A program made the position numbers and the translations under genes. Positions 35,601 to 42,685 of a stretch of DNA of 64,000 nucleotides are shown piece by piece (positions within the stretch are counted from its first letter, which is position 1; the number at the start of each line of letters is the position of its first letter). This stretch comes from Actinomyces marmotae (lineage in GTDB: Bacteria > Actinomycetota > Actinomycetes > Actinomycetales > Actinomycetaceae): assembly GCF_013177295.1 (NCBI RefSeq), contig NZ_CP053642.1:930001-994000 (forward strand), given 5' to 3'. The notes under the pieces were generated by a model. The model ran no database searches, had not been told where the DNA came from, and saw only the letters and a program-made list of their open reading frames with translations.

Positions 35601-36234
35601 CAAGCGGGACAAACTCGCCTACGAGCGCGACATGCTCGGCCTCTACGTCTCCGATCACCCACTGCTCGGCATCGAGCCCCTGCTGGCCAAGCTCTCCGAT
35701 ACCGAGATCTCCGAACTCGTGGAGGACGACGAGCGCCCCGATGGCGCCATGGTCACCATCGCCGGCCTCATCACCGGCCTGACCCGCAAGACCACCAAGC
35801 AGGGAAACCTGTGGGCGATCGCCCAGATCGAGGACCTGGGCGGCTCCATCGAGGCCCTCTTCTTCCCCTCCACCTACCAGACCGTCTCCACCATGCTGGC
35901 GCCGGACACTGTGGTCACCATTCGGGGCAGGCTCACCCGCCGCGACGGCGCCGTCTCCCTCTACGCCCAGGAGCTCACCCTCCCCGACATCTCCAGCGCC
36001 ACGCATGAGGCCGTCACGCTCACACTGCCGACCAACCGCTGCACCGGGCCCCTGGTGGAGAAGCTGCGCGACCTCCTTCAGCGCCACCCCGGCGCGAGCG
36101 TCGTGCGCCTCAACCTGACCAGCCCGGGCCGAGAGGTTCGCACCCAACTCGCCCCCTCACTGAGGGTGGAGGCCTCCCAGGCCTTCTACTCCGACATCAA
36201 GGCCCTCCTCGGGCCGGGGTGCCTCCATCACTGA
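32635..36234 (+). CDS. dnaE: DNA polymerase III alpha subunit
   Basis: DnaE is the replicative polymerase. The 1199-residue protein fits DnaE1 of actinobacteria. It has an N-terminal PHP domain (HLHVHTDYSMLDGA, ITDHGYMFGAYEF), the polymerase palm with GPGRGSGAGSMVAY, and the catalytic aspartates Asp429, Asp431 and Asp433 in PDIDVDFDERRRDEV. The thumb and fingers contain YRPGPMGAESH and AFNKAHSAAYGVVSYWTAYLK. Helix-hairpin-helix and OB-fold regions follow (MVTIAGLITGL), with a short C-terminal tail. The ATG follows AGGATGAGG. It converges with the S4 gene. Confidence 0.97.
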   Translation: MAGASGEREQTTPADDFVHLHVHTDYSMLDGAGKIKDYVAEAKRLGQKALAITDHGYMFGAYEFYAAARKAGIKPIIGVEAYVTPGTSRHDRTRVFWGDESQRSDDVSARGSYTHMTLLSRDDEGLHNLMRLDSFASLEGQMGKAPRMDRELISRYAKGLISSTGCPSSEVQTRLRLGQWEEARRVAGELQDIFGKDYFYVELMDHGLEIERRVTKDLLRLAKEIGAPLLATNDSHYVRPEDRTIQDAMLCINSGSVLSDPDRFKFDGDTYYLRPGREMRELFKEMPEACDNTLLVAEQCDVHFATVDDGASFMPVFPVPEGETMESWFIKECWAGMDKRFRGQIPEDCRKQAEYEIGVIVQMGFPGYFLVVADYINWAKARGIRVGPGRGSGAGSMVAYAMGITELNPLNHGLIFERFLNPERISMPDIDVDFDERRRDEVIEYVKDKYGSDQVSQVVTYGVIKAKQSLKDSSRVMGYPYAVGDRLTKAMPPTIMGKDITIKGIFNPEDERYGEAEEFRKLHAEDPDAQKIVELAKGLEGMTRQWGVHACAVIMSSAPLTDIIPMMQRLQDGAYITQFDYPTCEHLGLLKMDFLGLRNLTVISDALDNIVANGKPALDIDHVELDDRATYELLSRGETLGVFQLDGGGMRTLLRLMKPDNFEDISAVGALYRPGPMGAESHTNYALRKNGLQEITPIHPELADALEPILGTTYGLIVYQEQVMKIATDLAGFTMGKADALRKAMGKKKMDILNKMFVEFEAGMVANGFSKDSVRTLWDVVVPFAKYAFNKAHSAAYGVVSYWTAYLKTHYPTEYMAALLTSQKDNKDKLAVYLGECRHMGITVLPPDVNASRARFAAVGGGIRFGLSAVRNVGLNVVEAIVNARKEKGEFTSFEDFLDKVPAVVCNKRTIDSLIKAGAFDSLGKSRRALQACHEDFVDEIIGVKRNEAAGQFDLFASLMGDGGSDDADDPFSSGPVFSAEIPDLPEWDKRDKLAYERDMLGLYVSDHPLLGIEPLLAKLSDTEISELVEDDERPDGAMVTIAGLITGLTRKTTKQGNLWAIAQIEDLGGSIEALFFPSTYQTVSTMLAPDTVVTIRGRLTRRDGAVSLYAQELTLPDISSATHEAVTLTLPTNRCTGPLVEKLRDLLQRHPGASVVRLNLTSPGREVRTQLAPSLRVEASQAFYSDIKALLGPGCLHH

Positions 36235-36349
36235 GAAACCACTGAATAGCCTCTGACCAGGCACTGATCGCATGAGGCCTGGGCAGATCCCCCCTTGCGG
36301 GGCACCGACAGCCCCGCTCATGGAGCCCTGCTCGCCCCTAAGTGCGATG

Positions 36350-36367
36350 GCCGAGCCGTGGCTCGGC
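36350..36367. terminator. hairpin between dnaE and the S4 gene
   Basis: GCCGAGC-CGTG-GCTCGGC forms a 7-bp stem with a 4-base loop in the gap between the convergent genes, 115 bases after dnaE and 36 bases beyond the end of the S4 gene. It has no T tract. It may serve both strands. Confidence 0.5.
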
Positions 36368-36403
36368 GCTCCCGCGGATGGCGCGCGCCTCCCAGCGCTC
36401 GGA

Positions 36404-36643
36404 TCAGGGCTCGACTCTCACCCGCGCTCCCGCCAATCCTGCGGGGAGGTCGACCACCACGAGGTCGCCGTCGGACAGGCGGTGCCCACGACGCCGCTCC
36501 ACCTCGCCATTCACGCTCACATCGCCCGACTGGATCGCGATCCGGGCCTCGGCGCCGTCCTCGACGAGGTCGGCGAGCTTCAAGAACTGGCCCAGCTTAA
36601 TCTCTCCGCGAACAAGGATGGTGGGATACGGCATGTTGCTCAT
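36404..36643 (-). CDS. small S4-domain RNA-binding protein
   Basis: This 79-residue protein is almost entirely one S4 fold: IKLGQFLKLADLVEDGAEAR, then the signature IQSGDVSVNGEVERRRGHRLSDGD, and a terminal beta strand. Single-domain S4 proteins of this size (YbcJ-like) bind structured RNA. The ATG at 36643 is chosen because the 20 upstream in-frame codons read like leader sequence. The ribosome-binding site is weak. It is monocistronic and divergent from the beta-helix gene. Confidence 0.82.
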   Translation of the reverse strand: MSNMPYPTILVRGEIKLGQFLKLADLVEDGAEARIAIQSGDVSVNGEVERRRGHRLSDGDLVVVDLPAGLAGARVRVEP

Positions 36644-36747
36644 GATCCGATTGTGACAGATGTGACCAGTGGTGCGCATGTGGCTCGTGACGGCGTGTAG
36701 CATCGATCGCAGGAACCCCTCCCACTGCGGGTCAAGCGCAAGTGGAC

Positions 36748-36764
36748 GGTTCCTTGGAGGAACC
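36748..36764. promoter_or_regulatory. palindrome upstream of the beta-helix gene
   Basis: GGTTCCT-TGG-AGGAACC is a perfect 7-bp inverted repeat about 120 bases before the beta-helix ATG, in the 239-bp region shared with the divergent S4 gene. It could be an operator or leader hairpin. No known riboswitch consensus was recognised around it. Confidence 0.35.
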
Positions 36765-36882
36765 TGGAAGGCTCCTCCTGAGAACCCAGACAGGTGTTGA
36801 TGCGCGCCACGTCACCGTTTTGGGCCTCCCTCGTAACGGTACGGTTGCGGGGTTCACCCACCAACAGGAGACGACGACACTA

Positions 36883-39147
36883 ATGATGCGCCGATACTGT
36901 CGATTCACAGCACTGCTCGCCATCCTCTTCCTAGGGGTGGCGGCCCCGGGGCTCACAGCCCCGGCAGCCGCCGCTCAGGAGTCCGTGCTCCATGTTTCAG
37001 CCTCGTCCGGATCTGACTCCGGCGACGGCTCCGCCGCCAAGCCCTACAAGACCCTCGGCGCCGCCCTCAAGGCGGCCAGCGAGGGGCAGGTCGTCGAACT
37101 CGCCGATGGCACCTACCGAGAGGGCAACATCTACGTCGACAAGGGTGTGACCATCCGCGCCGCCGCCGGTGCCACCCCGGTTCTGTCCGGGGCCGAGGTG
37201 CCGACCTCCTGGAAGGCCGGGGGTGACGGCACATGGTCGACGGGCCACGACATGGTCCGCTTCTGCGATGTGTGCACCACCAACGCCAATCCCGCGGTCG
37301 AGGGCATGGCGGCCCACCCCGAGCAGGTCTTCGTCGACGGCAAGCCGCTCACACAGGTCGCCTCGAGGGGCGAGGTGAACGCCTCCTCCTTCTACGTCGA
37401 CGACCCGGACCCCGTGACCCTGAAGAAGCCGGGCGACTCCTACAGCGGCTTCAACGCCAAGCCGCATCGCGGCACCTCCTACGTCATCGGGGTCGATCCC
37501 TCCAAGCACACCGTCGAGGTCGTCCAGCAGCACCGCGCGCTCACCCTGCAAGGGGCCAACACCACGCTGTCCGGGATCGTCGTCGAGAAGTACTCCCCGC
37601 TCCAGCGGTGGGACTACCAGGACCCCGAGATCGGCGTGTTCACCGGCGGCGGCGCTGTCGTCGTGTCCAAGGAGGGCCAGACGATCGAGAACAACACCTT
37701 CCGCTACTCCGCGGCCGGCAGCGCGCTGCACCTGGCCAGCGCCCCGAACACCAAGGTCACGGGGAACCGCTTCGAGGACAACGGCGGCGCTGCGCTCAAC
37801 GTCAACGCCTCCTCCGGCACGGTCATCGAGAAGAACTACTGGCGGGGGACGAACTCCGCTGGGTTCATCACGACCGACTGCGGCGCCTACTGCACCATCG
37901 CCGACACCAAGGTGACCCACTCGGAGAACGTGCGCTACGCCTTCAACACCGTGGACAACTCGGCGTCGGGTAAGGACGCCTCGCTGCCCCAGAACAACGA
38001 GACCGTGCAGACCGCCGGAATCTGGTTCGATGAGGGCGTCATCAACTCCGACATCGTGGGCAACCACTTCATCAACGTCCCCCTGGGCATCCTCGACGAG
38101 GTCTCCTCCCACACCACCATCGCCTCCAACATCATCGACGGCGCGGGAACGGCGATCCGGGTGCAGGGCTCTGACAACTCCTCGGTGTGGAACAACACCG
38201 TCTCGCACGCGCTGACCAGCCTCGTGGTGCGCGAGGACACCCGCTCCAAGGGCTGCAACGCCAGGAGCGCGGACGGCACCTGCACCTCGCTGGAGCCCTG
38301 GAGCGCCAAGCGCGGCCTGAGCTGGGACACCACGAACGCGGTGGTCACCAACAACATCTTCTCTTCGGAGCAGACGCAGGCCTCACCCAATGACCCCTGG
38401 CGCTACGCCTCCATCGTCAACGTCGATGGCGACACCAACCGTCACGCCCCCGGCGCCTTCTACGCCAACCAGATGATCTCCAGCATCGACCACAACGCCT
38501 ACTACCGGCCGCATGGCGGTGAATACAACTTCCTGCACTGGTGGCAGTACGGGAAGAACTCGATCAACGAGGCCTTCTACTCCCAGGATCTGAAGACCTT
38601 TGGCTCGCACAAGGGCGTGACCACCGGCGGTAAGGAGAGCCACAGCCTCGACCTGCGCGGCACCCCGGACGCCAACCCGCTGTTCGTCAAGGAGGCCAGT
38701 GGTCCGAACTGGAAGGCCTCCGATTTCCGCCTCAAGCCCGGTAGCCCGGCCTCCGGCGCTGGCGCGGCGCTGCCCAAGGCCATCGCCGAGAAGATCGGCG
38801 CCGACGCGGGCGTGGCGGTGAACATGGGCGCTCTGGTCAACGCCGCTTGGAATGGCGAGCAGCCCGCTGCTCAGGCGCCCGGCGCCGAGCAGCCGGCAGA
38901 GCCCGGTGCTCAGGCCGCGCCGACCACCGAGGCGCCGGCCCCGGCCCCCGCCGGTGACGCCGCCCAGGAGTCCCCCGCCAAGAACACCCCGACCGCCGCC
39001 GCTCAGGCGGCCCAGGCCAGGGCGGAGATCGCCAAGGACGTCAAGCCCAAGGCGCGCACGGTCATGGCCGGTGGGGCCCTCGCCTCGCTCCTGGTCGGTG
39101 TCCTCGGTCCGTACCTGCGGCGCTTGTTCCTGTCGTTGCGCGCATGA
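36883..39147 (+). CDS. secreted, C-terminally membrane-anchored parallel beta-helix protein
   Basis: This 754-residue protein starts with a Sec signal peptide (MMRRYCRFTALLAILFLGV, cleavage near AAAAQES). A DUF1565-type block follows (VSASSGSDSGDGSAAKPYKTLGAAL), then a long right-handed beta-helix. The helix has many NNTF, NRFEDN, NHFINV and NNIF turns (about 200-560), as in pectate-lyase-like and NosD-like proteins. A Pro/Ala/Glu linker (about 665-725) leads to one hydrophobic helix and a short basic end (RRLFLSLRA), so it should stay membrane-attached and face outward. It may bind or cleave polysaccharide. ATG 36883 has AGGAG 12 bases upstream. Confidence 0.8.
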   Translation: MMRRYCRFTALLAILFLGVAAPGLTAPAAAAQESVLHVSASSGSDSGDGSAAKPYKTLGAALKAASEGQVVELADGTYREGNIYVDKGVTIRAAAGATPVLSGAEVPTSWKAGGDGTWSTGHDMVRFCDVCTTNANPAVEGMAAHPEQVFVDGKPLTQVASRGEVNASSFYVDDPDPVTLKKPGDSYSGFNAKPHRGTSYVIGVDPSKHTVEVVQQHRALTLQGANTTLSGIVVEKYSPLQRWDYQDPEIGVFTGGGAVVVSKEGQTIENNTFRYSAAGSALHLASAPNTKVTGNRFEDNGGAALNVNASSGTVIEKNYWRGTNSAGFITTDCGAYCTIADTKVTHSENVRYAFNTVDNSASGKDASLPQNNETVQTAGIWFDEGVINSDIVGNHFINVPLGILDEVSSHTTIASNIIDGAGTAIRVQGSDNSSVWNNTVSHALTSLVVREDTRSKGCNARSADGTCTSLEPWSAKRGLSWDTTNAVVTNNIFSSEQTQASPNDPWRYASIVNVDGDTNRHAPGAFYANQMISSIDHNAYYRPHGGEYNFLHWWQYGKNSINEAFYSQDLKTFGSHKGVTTGGKESHSLDLRGTPDANPLFVKEASGPNWKASDFRLKPGSPASGAGAALPKAIAEKIGADAGVAVNMGALVNAAWNGEQPAAQAPGAEQPAEPGAQAAPTTEAPAPAPAGDAAQESPAKNTPTAAAQAAQARAEIAKDVKPKARTVMAGGALASLLVGVLGPYLRRLFLSLRA

Positions 39148-39629
39148 GCGCATCGGGGGAGGAGCCCCTGGCGATCGTCGTCGGCGCGCGCTATCCGGTG
39201 GGGGAGCGGCAGTACCTGCTCTCCGAGCGGCTGGCGCGCGCCGTCGCGCTCTGCCGGGAGGCGCTCATCGAGGTGGCCGAGCACCGGGAGGTCATCACCT
39301 ACGGCGAGCTCAGCGACGAGATCGCGGGGGCGGTCCTGCCCCGGCACATGGGGCCGCTGCTGTCGATGATCGCCCATGACTGCGCCGCTCGCGACGAGCC
39401 CAGCTTGGCCTCCCTCGTGGTGTCCGCTAGCACGGGCGAGGTCTCGACCCCGGATGCGCGTTGGGCGCCTCCCAGCCGCCAGGCCTGCTGGGACCTGTGG
39501 TCCAGCCGCTCCCAGGGCGCCGGGAGGGCCCGCCGCGGGGCCGCCGCGGCTCAGGCGGGTGAGGCGGCCTCCGGCGCCTCGGCCGGGGACGCGGCAGACG
39601 ACTCGGCTGGAGGTTCAGCGCGGCCGTAG
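39144..39629 (+). CDS. unrecognised 161-residue protein
   Basis: This gene starts inside the stop codon of the beta-helix gene, so it is probably translated with it. The first 105 residues look folded (RLARAVALCREALIEVA, VITYGELSDEI, RHMGPLLSMIAHDCAARDEPSLASLVVSASTGEV) and suggest a small winged-helix-like alpha/beta domain. The last 50 are Ala/Gly-rich and low complexity. No signal peptide or membrane helix is present. The family was not identified. Its tail overlaps by 79 bases the end of the convergent gene on the other strand. Confidence 0.6.
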   Translation: MSASGEEPLAIVVGARYPVGERQYLLSERLARAVALCREALIEVAEHREVITYGELSDEIAGAVLPRHMGPLLSMIAHDCAARDEPSLASLVVSASTGEVSTPDARWAPPSRQACWDLWSSRSQGAGRARRGAAAAQAGEAASGASAGDAADDSAGGSARP

Positions 39630-40483
39630 TCGCGGATGCGCAGGGGCTCCAATCCCGGGTGATCGCGCAGCCCCTGGGCGCCGAAGAGGGCGTAAACCGC
39701 CGCCACGGCCGTCACCGCCGAGGCGGGGCCGGCCAGGCGCAGGGGCGACGCCGATTCGAACTCCAGGATGAGCACTCCGGCAGGCAGCTGCGGGCGGATC
39801 GCGACGATCGCGTCGTAGTGGAAGCTCAGCCAATGGAGGTCGTTGCGCTGGACGAGGACGCGCCGCTGGGTGACCAGCGCGCGGACGGACTGGTTCTCTC
39901 GCCATCGGTACCCCTGAGGCCCCCTCGTCCATGGCCGGCGGCGCTGTGCCGTGGGCGCGGCGTCCAGTCCCGCCGATGTGCCGCCGGGTCCACCGATGAC
40001 CCTGGTGCCGGGCTGGAGGGGGCGCGCCTCCTCGCTGTAGTACCGGGCGTAGTCGGAAGGGCAGTCGGCCAGGACCTGCTCATTCGTGTCGATCGCGACA
40101 TCCCAGGGGCGACCGAGGTCGAAGGCTCCGCCCATGACCAGGCCCCGCGCCACGGCCCTGGCCTGATCCTGGGAGGCGGCCAGCCCCGTGCGCCACTCGA
40201 GCTCCCGGGACTCTGCGGCGCTCGGATGGCCGGAGTGAAAGCGGTGGGCCCGCCACGCGAGGCGCGCCAGTCCCGCCAGCCTGATGGTGGTCCACAGCGC
40301 GAAGGGCGCCATCACCGCCGCGCCGGCGACGATCAGTGGTACGGCGTACCGGGGCGCGATCAGCGGGGAGGCGCCCGCGCGGACCGCCGCCGCGCCGAGG
40401 AGGGCGCCCGACGCGGGCCGCAGGAGCCCCGTCCAGTCCCGCCCACTGGGCATCGTGGGTAGCGGCATGCGGGGCATGCTCAT
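39551..40483 (-). CDS. uncharacterised membrane protein with a PH-like soluble domain
   Basis: This 310-residue protein has two adjacent hydrophobic segments near the N-terminus (about 20-40 and 46-68), then a cytoplasmic or surface region. Residues about 190-275 (RALVTQRRVLVQRNDLHWLS, IVAIRPQLPAGVLILEFES) resemble the beta-rich core of bacterial pleckstrin-homology-like domains. The tail is Ala/Pro/Glu-rich. ATG 40483 is preceded by AGGAG with suitable spacing. Function is unknown. It is transcribed away from hisD and overlaps the end of the opposite gene. Confidence 0.6.
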   Translation of the reverse strand: MSMPRMPLPTMPSGRDWTGLLRPASGALLGAAAVRAGASPLIAPRYAVPLIVAGAAVMAPFALWTTIRLAGLARLAWRAHRFHSGHPSAAESRELEWRTGLAASQDQARAVARGLVMGGAFDLGRPWDVAIDTNEQVLADCPSDYARYYSEEARPLQPGTRVIGGPGGTSAGLDAAPTAQRRRPWTRGPQGYRWRENQSVRALVTQRRVLVQRNDLHWLSFHYDAIVAIRPQLPAGVLILEFESASPLRLAGPASAVTAVAAVYALFGAQGLRDHPGLEPLRIRDYGRAEPPAESSAASPAEAPEAASPA

Positions 40484-40518
40484 GGAGGGCTCCTCATTGT
40501 CAGGGATAACAGGGGGAT

Positions 40519-40542
40519 CGATAGCCGTAAGGTTATCGTTTT
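40519..40542 (+). terminator. hairpin with T run upstream of hisD
   Basis: CGATAGCC-GTAA-GGTTATCG forms an 8-bp stem (one G-T pair) with a GTAA loop, followed by TTTTGT, the only textbook intrinsic terminator shape in the window. GATAAC at 40505-40510 can pair alternatively with GTTATC (40532-40537). It is 140 bp before hisD and may be a terminator or a his attenuator. Confidence 0.45.
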
Positions 40543-40681
40543 GTAATCATCTTGCCGGGCCTCTTGCTGTGACTCCTCGGTCTCAGGCGCGTCCCGGTCG
40601 CGCCCACCAGGTGGGCCCCGGCCCGCATTCAGGCTCCGGTTAGCGGCCCGAGCCGCGCGCCCATGCCGATAACCTGTGCTC

Positions 40682-42031
40682 ATGCTGACCCGCATCGACC
40701 TGCGTGACACCGATCTCACCCCCCTCCAGCTCGCCCAGCGCCTGCCACGAGCGGCCCTGGACGTCGCCTCGGCCCTGGCGACCGTGGAGCCGATCATCAG
40801 TGATGTCAGGGCCCGCGGCGCCGCCGCCCTGCGCGACGCGGCGGAAAGGCTCGACGGCGTCCGCCCCGAGCGCCTGCGCGTCCCGCAGCAGGCGATCCAG
40901 AGCGCCGTCGAGGGGCTCGATCCAGCCGTCCGTGGGGCCCTGGAGCTCGCCATCGCCCACAACCGCGCGGGGCACGCCGCCCAGATGCCCTCCGAGCGGG
41001 TCACGCGCATCACCGAGGGCGGGATCATCACCCAGCGCTGGATCCCCGTCCGGCGGGTCGGCCTGTACGTCCCCGGGGGCCTGGCCGTCTACCCGAGCTC
41101 GGTGGTCATGAACGTCGTCGCGGCTCAGGTCGCCGGGGTTGAGAGCGTCGTCCTTGCCTCGCCGCCCCAGGCCGAGCACGGCGGCCTCCCCCATCCCACG
41201 ATCCTGGCGGCCTGCGGCCTGCTCGGCGTGACCGAGGTCTACGCCGCGGGCGGTGCGCAGGCCATCGCCATGCTCGCGTACGGCGCCGGCCCCGAGACCC
41301 AGGCCGATGAGGAGGCGAGCGCGGGCGGTGTCCTGTGCGAGCCCGTCGACGTCATCTCCGGGCCCGGCAATGTGTATGTCGCCGCTGCCAAGCGGGCCGT
41401 GCTTGGGGACGTCGGCATCGACGCCGAGGCCGGGCCCACCGAGATCGCCATCCTCGCCGACGCCTCCGCTAACCCCGAGTACGTCGCGGCCGACCTCCTC
41501 TCCCAAGCTGAGCACGACCCGAACGCGGGATCAGTGCTTATCACCGACAGCCCCGCCCTGGCTGACGCCGTCGACGCCGCGCTGGAGCGCCGGCTCGCGG
41601 CGACGCGGCACCGGGAGCGCGCCGCCCGCGCCCTGGGTGGCGCGCAGTCGGGGGTGGTGCTCGTCCGGGACATCGAGCAGGGCATCGCCGTGGCCGACGC
41701 CTACGCCGCTGAGCACCTCGAGATCCACACCGAGGGGGCGCCCGACGTGGCGCGCCGCATCCGCAATGCCGGGGCGGTGTTCGTCGGCCCCTACAGCCCC
41801 GTCCCGCTCGGCGACTACCTCGCCGGCTCCAACCACGTCCTGCCCACCGGCGGCACGGCGAGGTTCGCGGCGGGGCTCAGCGTGATGGCCTACCTCAAGC
41901 CCGTTCAGATGATCGAGTACAGCGCCCAGGCCCTGGGAGCGATGTCCGGCCCGCTCGCGGCACTGGCCCAGGCGGAGGATCTTCCCGCCCATGCGGAGGC
42001 CGTCGGAGCGCGTCTTCGCGGCCGCGACTGA
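40682..42031 (+). CDS. hisD: histidinol dehydrogenase
   Basis: HisD oxidises L-histidinol to L-histidine in two NAD-dependent steps. The 449-residue zinc enzyme shows VGLYVPGGLAVYPSSVVMN, YAAGGAQAIAMLAYG, ISGPGNVYVAAAKR, GPTEIAILAD and AEHDPNAGS. The general-base pair is Glu344-His345 in AAEHLEIHT, and the conserved GPYSPVPLGDYLAGSNHVLPTGG follows. ATG 40682 matches the usual start; a GTG two codons upstream is possible. It stands alone, 13.6 kb from hisC, and ends at a long hairpin. Confidence 0.96.
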   Translation: MLTRIDLRDTDLTPLQLAQRLPRAALDVASALATVEPIISDVRARGAAALRDAAERLDGVRPERLRVPQQAIQSAVEGLDPAVRGALELAIAHNRAGHAAQMPSERVTRITEGGIITQRWIPVRRVGLYVPGGLAVYPSSVVMNVVAAQVAGVESVVLASPPQAEHGGLPHPTILAACGLLGVTEVYAAGGAQAIAMLAYGAGPETQADEEASAGGVLCEPVDVISGPGNVYVAAAKRAVLGDVGIDAEAGPTEIAILADASANPEYVAADLLSQAEHDPNAGSVLITDSPALADAVDAALERRLAATRHRERAARALGGAQSGVVLVRDIEQGIAVADAYAAEHLEIHTEGAPDVARRIRNAGAVFVGPYSPVPLGDYLAGSNHVLPTGGTARFAAGLSVMAYLKPVQMIEYSAQALGAMSGPLAALAQAEDLPAHAEAVGARLRGRD

Positions 42032-42042
42032 ACGCGCCCCTG

Positions 42043-42086
42043 GAATCCGCGCCGAGCGCCCATGGATGGGTGTTCGGCGCGGATTC
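42043..42086. terminator. hisD terminator hairpin
   Basis: GAATCCGCGCCGA (42043-42055) pairs perfectly with TCGGCGCGGATTC (42074-42086). The 18-base loop continues the stem through two G-T pairs and CCCA/TGGG to a TGGA tip, giving about 20 pairs in all. It begins 11 bases after the hisD stop and has no T tract. Confidence 0.75.
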
Positions 42087-42457
42087 TCGTCCTAGGGAGG
42101 AAAGGGCATCCTGCTTTCGTACATCCGCGCTGACGGGACTTGTAAGGGGAGCGATCGTCGCCCAGATTCCATCGCGCTTCTGATGGTGGTGATCGAATAA
42201 TGCTGAGAATGTGATAGCCGCTACTGACATCAGCTCACAGGAGTGGGATGGGCCGCCGAGCACCGCTGATATCCCAACGGGCATGTGGTGTAGCACAACT
42301 CAAACATATTCAGATTGTGTGATTCCACAGTGTTGTTCGACTATATCAAATTGTTATCTTCGTTTTAGATACATCCAGTCCCCATCTGGATGTGTCCCGC
42401 TGCGAACGATCATCATCGTGGTTCCACCCTGATCCCTTGAGTCGAAATGACGGTGCG
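42087..42457 (+). promoter_or_regulatory. 371-bp AT-rich control region of the polysaccharide operon
   Basis: Base composition drops sharply here, particularly at 42170-42380, against a GC-rich background. A candidate promoter is TTGTTC (42333-42338), 16 bp, TATCTT (42355-42360). Directly behind it lies a stem of about 11 bp (42368-42378 with 42386-42396, core ACATCCAG/CTGGATGT) that would form the 5' end of the message. TGTG-N6-CACA near 42317-42330 could be an operator half-pair. No gene is seen. Such AT-rich leaders often mark silenced or horizontally gained loci in actinobacteria, which is an inference here. Confidence 0.5.
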
Positions 42458-42685
42458 ATGAGCAGTTGCTCCCTGATTCTTGCGCATTCCTCGTGGCTGC
42501 CCGGTCCGGGCGCCATGGCGCGTATTCTCGCTGTCGCTGGGACAATCGCGCATGTTCTCTCCCTCCTGGCCGGATTCCTCTTCGCAGTCGTGGCCATCGC
42601 CTGGCTGTGGGTGAACCTCACCGGGGCCCTCAGGCGCGTTCTCCTGGGCTGGTACCGGGGACCGGGACACAGGAGGGGCGCATGA
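42458..42685 (+). CDS. small membrane protein, first gene of the polysaccharide operon
   Basis: This short protein (75 residues from ATG 42458, or 56 from ATG 42515) has a single long hydrophobic stretch of about 33 residues (from ARILAVAGTIAHVLSLLAG to AIAWLWVNL) and a basic end. It contains no other recognisable domain. It precedes a GT2 synthase and overlaps its start (ATGA), the position of small partner subunits such as PgaD or IcaD in other polysaccharide loci. No homology is claimed. No candidate start has a good ribosome-binding site, so the N-terminus is uncertain. Confidence 0.55.
   Translation: MSSCSLILAHSSWLPGPGAMARILAVAGTIAHVLSLLAGFLFAVVAIAWLWVNLTGALRRVLLGWYRGPGHRRGA

Noticed and set aside
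36748..36880. Cyclic-di-AMP (ydaO) riboswitch upstream of the beta-helix gene
   Set aside because: Such elements often precede actinobacterial wall proteins, but the conserved ydaO sequence blocks are absent; only a simple palindrome is seen.
39144..39629. The small coupled gene as half of a toxin-antitoxin pair
   Set aside because: The partner is a 754-residue secreted protein, and neither sequence shows a toxin or antitoxin motif.
40503..40515. AGGGATAACAGGG, 13 bases shared with the I-SceI recognition site
   Set aside because: Only part of the 18-bp site is present and no homing endonuclease or intron is nearby; taken as chance.
42392..42457. Earlier GTG start (42392) for the small membrane protein
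   Set aside because: It lies inside the leader hairpin, lacks a ribosome-binding site and adds hydrophilic residues that do not look like part of a membrane protein.
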